A DNA stretch of 24,245 bases from Angelakisella sp. (GTDB lineage: Bacteria; Bacillota; Clostridia; Oscillospirales; Ruminococcaceae): positions 8,632-32,876 of the forward strand of contig WSMP01000003.1 in NCBI GenBank assembly GCA_013316495.1, in the 5' to 3' direction. Both the position numbers and the translations under genes were made by a program. How positions within the stretch are numbered: position 1 is the first letter of the stretch; each line of letters opens with the position of its first letter. The notes beneath the pieces are model-generated. The model made no database searches. It was not told the DNA's origin and worked only from the letters and a program-made list of their open reading frames with translations. This document shows positions 22,511 to 24,245 of the stretch, piece by piece.

Positions 22511-24211
22511 TTGGCAACCGATCAAATCATCATCAAGGGCGCGCGGGAAAACAACCTGAAAAATGTGGACCTGAGCATCCCGCGGGACAAGCTCATCGTC
22601 TTCACTGGCCTTTCCGGCTCCGGTAAAACGTCTCTTGCCTTCGATACTATCTATGCCGACGGACAGCGGCGGTATGTGGAAAGCCTCTCCTCCTACGCCC
22701 GAATGTTTTTGGGGCAGATGGACAAGCCGGATGTGGATTCCATCGAAGGGCTTTCCCCGGCCATCTCCATCGACCAAAAGACCACCTCCAAAAACCCCCG
22801 CTCCACCGTGGGGACGGTGACGGAGATTTACGACTATCTGCGCCTTCTGTACGCCCGCATCGGCACCCCCCACTGCCCTGTCTGCGGCCGGGAAATCACC
22901 CAGCAGACGGTGGACCAGATTGTGGACAAGGTAATGGCGCTACGGTCGGGCACCCGCATCCAGGTGATGGCCCCCACCATCCGCCGCCGCAAGGGGGAGC
23001 ACCAGAAGGAGTTTGAAGCCGCCCGCCGCTCCGGTTACGTCCGGGTGCGGGTGGATGGGAACCTCTACGACCTCACCGAGACCATCCAGCTGGATAAGAA
23101 CAAAAAACACACCATCGAGATTGTGGTGGACCGGCTGGTGATTAAGCCGGAGATCCGCTCCCGCCTCACCGATTCCATCGAAACCGCCTCCTCCCTCACC
23201 GGTGGCCTTGCCCTGGTGGATGTCATCGACGGGGAAGAAATTCTTTTTTCCCAGAACTACTCCTGCCCGGACCACGATATCTCCATTGAGGAGCTGGCCC
23301 CCAGCATGTTCTCCTTCAACAACCCCCACGGGGCCTGCGAGAAGTGCACCGGCCTGGGGACCTTCCAGCGGGTGGACCCGGACCTGGTGGTGGGGAACCG
23401 GGATTTAACCCTGGCCCAGGGGGCCATTAAGGCCTCCGGCTGGAGCTACCAGGACGGGGGCATCGCCCGGATGTACTTTGACGGCCTTTCACGCCATTTC
23501 GGCATCCCCCTGGATGTGCCGGTGAAGGACCTGCCCCAGGCCCAATTGGATATCATCCTTTACGGCACCCGGGGGGAAAAGTTCCGGATGGAGCGGGAAA
23601 CCGGCACCATGACCGGCAGCTACTACACCGACTTTGAGGGCATCATCAACAACCTGGAGCGCCGCTTCAAGGAGACCAGCAGCGAATACATGCGCTTTGA
23701 GCTGCAAAGCTATATGACGGCGGTGGAATGCCCCGCCTGCCACGGCGACCGGCTGAAAAAGACCATCCTGGCGGTGACAGTGGGGGAGAAGAACATCGCG
23801 GATTTCTGCAAAATGTCGGTGAAGCAGGCCCTCCGCTTTGTGGAGGAATTGACCCTTACCCGCCAGCAGGAGCTTATCGCCGGCCAGATACTGAAGGAGA
23901 TTCGCTCCCGCTTGGGCTTTTTGGTCAATGTGGGACTGGGCTACCTCACCCTGTCCCGCTCCGCCAGCACCCTTTCCGGCGGGGAGAGCCAGCGGATACG
24001 CCTGGCTACGCAGATCGGCTCCAGTCTGATGGGGGTGCTGTATATCCTGGATGAGCCCAGCATCGGCCTCCATCAGCGGGATAACGACCGTCTCATCGCC
24101 ACCCTCAAGCGGCTGCGGGACCAGGGGAATACCGTCATTGTGGTGGAGCACGACGAGGACACCATGCGGGCCTCCGATTATATTGTAGATGTGGGGCCGG
24201 CTGCGGTTTAG
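22511..24211 (+). CDS. uvrA: Excinuclease ABC subunit A, N-terminal part (interrupted at the window end)
   Basis: The damage-sensing ATPase that loads UvrB. About 566 of an expected ~940 residues are present. Walker A of the first ATPase is GLSGSGKTS (33-41), followed by the first zinc module (CPVCGREI and the later SCPDHD and CEKCTGLGT), the ECPACHGDRLKK module, signature LSGGESQRIRLA, and Walker B LYILDEPSIGLHQ with VVEHDEDTM. The TTG start at 22511 has GGGAGG upstream. The frame ends abnormally: family members read VDVGPGAG-x-HGGE, but here VDVGPAAV is followed by TAG at 24209. One extra G near 24205 would restore G-L, so a base error close to the end of the assembled sequence is more likely than a real stop. 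The second ATPase half is missing. Confidence 0.92.
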   Translation: MATDQIIIKGARENNLKNVDLSIPRDKLIVFTGLSGSGKTSLAFDTIYADGQRRYVESLSSYARMFLGQMDKPDVDSIEGLSPAISIDQKTTSKNPRSTVGTVTEIYDYLRLLYARIGTPHCPVCGREITQQTVDQIVDKVMALRSGTRIQVMAPTIRRRKGEHQKEFEAARRSGYVRVRVDGNLYDLTETIQLDKNKKHTIEIVVDRLVIKPEIRSRLTDSIETASSLTGGLALVDVIDGEEILFSQNYSCPDHDISIEELAPSMFSFNNPHGACEKCTGLGTFQRVDPDLVVGNRDLTLAQGAIKASGWSYQDGGIARMYFDGLSRHFGIPLDVPVKDLPQAQLDIILYGTRGEKFRMERETGTMTGSYYTDFEGIINNLERRFKETSSEYMRFELQSYMTAVECPACHGDRLKKTILAVTVGEKNIADFCKMSVKQALRFVEELTLTRQQELIAGQILKEIRSRLGFLVNVGLGYLTLSRSASTLSGGESQRIRLATQIGSSLMGVLYILDEPSIGLHQRDNDRLIATLKRLRDQGNTVIVVEHDEDTMRASDYIVDVGPAAV

Positions 24212-24224
24212 GGAGGCGGAAAGG

Positions 24225-24245
24225 CTCTTATACAAAATCTCGTTC
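24225..24245 (+). other. Non-homologous tail resembling the Tn5 mosaic end
   Basis: After uvrA homology is lost, CTCTTATACA (24225-24234) is identical to part of the 19-base Tn5 mosaic end (ending CTCTTATACACATCT), and ATCT recurs one base out of register (24237-24240). This end is carried by tagmentation library adaptors, so leftover adaptor plus low-quality bases at a contig end is the simplest reading. A natural insertion boundary is less likely. Confidence 0.5.

Noticed and set aside
20537..22873. Minus-strand open frame of 778 codons opposite uvrB and the start of uvrA
   Set aside because: It spans two well-supported genes on the other strand, has shadow-type composition (Gly, His, Val, Leu) and no start signal.
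1..24245. CRISPR array, tRNA, rRNA, riboswitch or phage genes
   Set aside because: I looked for regular spaced repeats, tRNA-like folds and known riboswitch cores and saw none that I could support.

Overview
The window looks like a chromosomal segment of an anaerobic, spore-forming, GC-rich member of the Clostridia, probably an Oscillospirales-type gut bacterium. The pointers are SpoIVA next to a SipL-type DUF3794/LysM protein, a CwlJ/GerQ pair, rubrerythrin, a CIRCE-controlled groESL operon, Bacillota-type ribosome binding sites (AAGGAGG) and frequent TTG/GTG starts. The taxonomic call is inference from gene content and composition; there is no rRNA. Both ends cut through genes (dnaE on the left, uvrA on the right), and the right end looks like the ragged end of an assembled contig.

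Layout. 2-520: 3' end of dnaE. 634-1605: pfkA with its own promoter. 1606-2991: an AT-rich island with an adenine-N6 DNA methyltransferase carrying a fused N-terminal helix-turn-helix, followed by what may be a decayed start of the lost restriction endonuclease. 2992-7009 (minus strand): a MarR regulator followed by both halves of an asymmetric heterodimeric ABC exporter, with a clear promoter and an overlapping palindromic operator. 7182-8024: cwlJ-gerQ, spore cortex lysis at germination. 8065-8287: a MITE-like element with imperfect terminal inverted repeats and a very long perfect palindrome. 8433-10499: CIRCE-groES-groEL. 10612-12097: rubrerythrin and an unrecognised CxxC protein. 12217-15302: a candidate SigE promoter driving sipL-spoIVA, the scaffold that attaches the spore coat to the forespore. 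15374-17645 (minus): ATPase, permease and binding lipoprotein of a polar amino acid ABC importer. 17861-18505 (minus): HAD phosphatase. 18686-20353: class B sortase, then RadC. 20426 to the end: uvrB-uvrA behind a strong promoter with a LexA-like box.

Most of the window is ordinary core genome. The parts that deserve a second look are the methyltransferase island with a possible endonuclease scar, the palindromic element upstream of groESL, the SigE promoter on sipL-spoIVA, the MarR operator with three half-sites, the LexA-like box at uvrB, the unrecognised protein at 11225-12097, and the broken end of uvrA, which runs into sequence resembling the Tn5 mosaic end. I did not find a clearly new multi-gene system. 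I saw no CRISPR array, tRNA, rRNA or intact transposase gene.
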